Below are positions 61,614-64,000 of a stretch of 64,000 bases of DNA, piece by piece. Source of the stretch: Bigelowiella natans CCMP2755 (lineage: Eukaryota; Cercozoa; Chlorarachniophyceae). The DNA lies in assembly GCA_000320545.1 (NCBI GenBank), contig ADNK01000313.1:105001-169000 (forward strand), read 5' to 3'. The translations under genes and the position numbers were made by a program. Positions within the stretch are counted from its first letter, which is position 1. Every line of letters starts with the position of its first letter. Under the pieces are notes generated by a model. That model did not search any database, was not told the origin of the DNA, and saw only the letters and a program-made list of their open reading frames with translations.

Positions 61614-62492
61614 CTATCGTTTGCTTGCGTATCGCGGAGGTAGATATTGTTCTGTACTCGAGTTCTCTTCGGATTGTTCTTTCCCCGCGTCACCGATGCT
61701 TTGTATGTCGTCGCTATCACGTACATTAGCTGGTTTGGTAGGTCTAAGGCTCGTTTTTTCGAGGCTATTATTCATCCCTTGGTTGCCCATTTCCTGATAG
61801 AATCTTTGTATGTGAGCCTCCTCTTTCGGTATTGCTCTCTTGGCGGCTAACATTCTTCGAGCCCGGCGTTGTTGGATTACGTATAATCTCTCAGGGGGCG
61901 GCGAGAGTTCGTCCGACTCATTCAAATCCTGCTCGCCCCCGGCGAGGTACAGCCCATTTTGGATGAGGTCTAAGCTCTCGACGGGCGGAGACAAGTCGTC
62001 TGATTTGATCTCACTCCGATCAATGCCGGTGAGCTTAGAGGCATTGTGCCGTGTACTAGCTGATTCTTGAAGAGTCGTTGAGTTTTCTGCTTCTTGAGAA
62101 CCATCGAATACTACTTCACGACTCTTTGATGAAGGGACGTGAACGTTCTCGTGATGAACATTTCCAAATTCAAGTGGGGCTTTATTTTCTCTAATTCCAC
62201 CTGAAGGGCGCTCTCTATTGGGGAACTGGTTTGCAGATTTGAATATCCTCTCGATCTGGCAGTAATGATGAATATTACATTCTTTGAATATCTCGTCGGG
62301 GCGGTGGGGGTGCAGAAAGTAGCGAATCATATAATACACTTAAAATGCCCAGATATGATTACATGCAGAGCTTACATATGATGCGTACATAGTGTAGGAG
62401 TCTGTGTGTATAAGTGCATAAATTCAAGGATTTTAGAATTTCTTGCGAATCATGCCATTGCTTGCCGCACAAACACACACGCATACATGTAT

Positions 62493-62552
<60 letters not shown>

Positions 62553-63741
62553 TACAATTATATGTAAATAAATCATGCAAAACATGCAAGACCTGGGAAA
62601 CCAAATGGTTAGACAGATCCCCAGGTGCGTCTTTGTACGTCCTATCGTCGTCCAAGACGGTATCATCTGCTGCCCCGCCAGCAAGGGTTTGAGAAGCTCG
62701 AAGGTTCTCATCTTTCAACTCATTTTGAATGTCACGGAGAAGGTATTCCATGTCTTCCAGTCCCAAATCCAGATCCCCGATCTCAGACTGGATGAGCCGC
62801 ATCTGGTACATATGTTTGGGGAATCGCGTGCGTTAGCGCACAGGCAGAAGACACACAAATGCCTGCCGCCATCATCATCATCATTATCATCATCATCATC
62901 ATTATCATCATCATCATCATCATCATCATCATAGCTTAATCATATTCATAGCCAGTAATCAAGTAGCTCCTCCTAGCATCTATAGCAGACCTGCATGGAT
63001 ATCGATGATCCGGAGTCAATTCGTGATTGGAGCAGCCGGTCATCACCGATGGACTGGCGCTTCCGAAAGATGTCCTTGAGAGATTCTCTTAATTCACGCC
63101 CTACTGCATGTGGGCCAGCTCGCTTTCTCGAAGAGCGCCCTCTGTTTACGCCTTCGTTCAGATACGTCGCTCCCATCATGTCGGCGATGTTGTGAGAGCC
63201 GATTGCTGTTGCTGTTGCTGTTGGAGCTTTATCGTCATCCCGGGCCATCTTTGTATCATTCTTATGGGAGTTCTCGGTTTTGCTATCCGGCGCGAGTAGA
63301 TTCATGTAGCTTTCTCTGAGCTCTTGCACGGTGTTGAACTTTGAGGAAGGTTTTTCGGAGGAGTGCTTTGTTTCCCCAGTTGTTGGAGGGCTTGGCGATG
63401 CTGATGGCGACCCAGCTCCAACATGCTGCATTGCCTTCAGCACATTCTATTTTGCCAATATGTAAGGGAAATATGTAAATACATAAAAAAAGTAAATAAA
63501 TATGGATATATCAGCAGCGACAAATGAATACTTATCTATTTTGTGCAGCACACACGGACCTCATAGGCGCCTTCCACGTGAGAATGGTGTCTACTTGTGT
63601 TAACTAGTCCATTCGAAGCGATTCTTTCGGCAGTCTTGGGATCGGCCAAAGCAAAAATGGCTGCCCTGCTTGACGTCCAGTCTCCCACGCCCTTCTCACT
63701 CAACACCCCTTCAGCAGCAGCTCTTTCGGATAGAAGGGAGC
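61614..63741 (-). CDS. C-terminal part of an unrecognised protein, open at the right edge
   Basis: Exons in order: 63741-63560, 63446-62991, 62802-62593, and a last exon ending at 61614 that begins near 62300 or 62260. The first three join in phase; the last acceptor is ambiguous. The upstream part lies beyond or near the window end. The sequence is hydrophilic: RELRESLKDIFRKRQSIGDD, a heptad-like acidic helix (IGDLDLGLEDMEYLLRDIQN) that could form a coiled coil, and two similar motifs in the last exon, DLSPPVESLDLIQ and ELSPPPERLYVIQ. No family is recognised. Confidence 0.7.
62485..62550. repeat. (CA)n joined to (TA)n
   Basis: In an intron of the right-edge gene. Confidence 0.95.
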
Positions 63742-64000
63742 CTAACAAATGATGCCACGAAATACCTTGTAAGTACTAGTAGTCGTGTTCAATTTACTAC
63801 TCACCTCCCTCTTGCTACCGTATTTATGCATCGTCATGGAAATCTCTACTTCGTTAGATTGAGTGCTAAAAATATGAACAACATCCCCTTCCTCCTCCTC
63901 CTCCTCCTTCTTCTTCTTCTTCTTCTTCGTCTTCTTCTCCCCGCATCATCTCACCCTTGTTATCATCATCCGCTCTTCTCCCATTAGTATTCGGACGAGG

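Overview
This is nuclear DNA from an intron-rich eukaryote. Almost every gene is split by canonical GT-AG introns of about 60 to 500 bp, many of them loaded with di- and trinucleotide microsatellites. The gene set includes cytosolic ribosomal protein uS19, the spliceosomal WD40 protein PLRG1, a Wee1-type kinase, F-box proteins and a four-domain voltage-gated channel. No bacterial, organellar, viral or transposase gene was recognised. The organism is probably a unicellular protist or alga; a stramenopile-like lineage is possible, but the sequence alone does not settle it. I joined exons by hand, checking splice phase and homology, and most models close to a multiple of three.

Layout, left to right: an FHA and multi-SANT protein (-, 5868 down to about 736); a DGAT2 acyltransferase with a long N-terminal membrane region (+, 6613-10264); an F-box/ankyrin/PWWP protein (-, 14544-11223); dihydropteridine reductase (+, 14833-16567); an F-box/LRR protein (-, 19084-17666); ribosomal protein uS19/RPS15 (+, 20465-21148); a Wee1/Myt1-like kinase (-, 26615-23028); a four-repeat Myb protein with a C-terminal SAM-like domain (+, 26986-30801); a 2,014-residue four-domain channel with an EEEE filter (-, 41855-32085); an ABHD4/5-type alpha/beta hydrolase (+, 42566-51138); PLRG1 (-, 53887-51962); an FtsJ-like methyltransferase (+, 54363-55709); an unrecognised multi-pass membrane protein (+, 57862-60745); and the C-terminal half of an unrecognised protein (-, 63741-61614).

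Gene orientation alternates almost perfectly (-+-+-+-+-+-+ +-). Head-to-head gaps are mostly short (289-745 bp; one is 1.4 kb) and presumably hold bidirectional promoters. Five of the six tail-to-tail gaps (about 0.8-1.9 kb) are rich in small palindromes such as CTAG, GCTAGC, GCATGC and CGTACG, which the head-to-head gaps largely lack.

The genes form no pathway. Several deal with chromatin or gene expression (FHA/SANT, F-box/PWWP, Myb/SAM, PLRG1, FtsJ), one with the cell cycle (Wee1), two with storage lipid (DGAT2, ABHD4/5) and one with calcium signalling. Two conserved coding exons carry a single extra base, so local assembly errors or real lesions must be considered.
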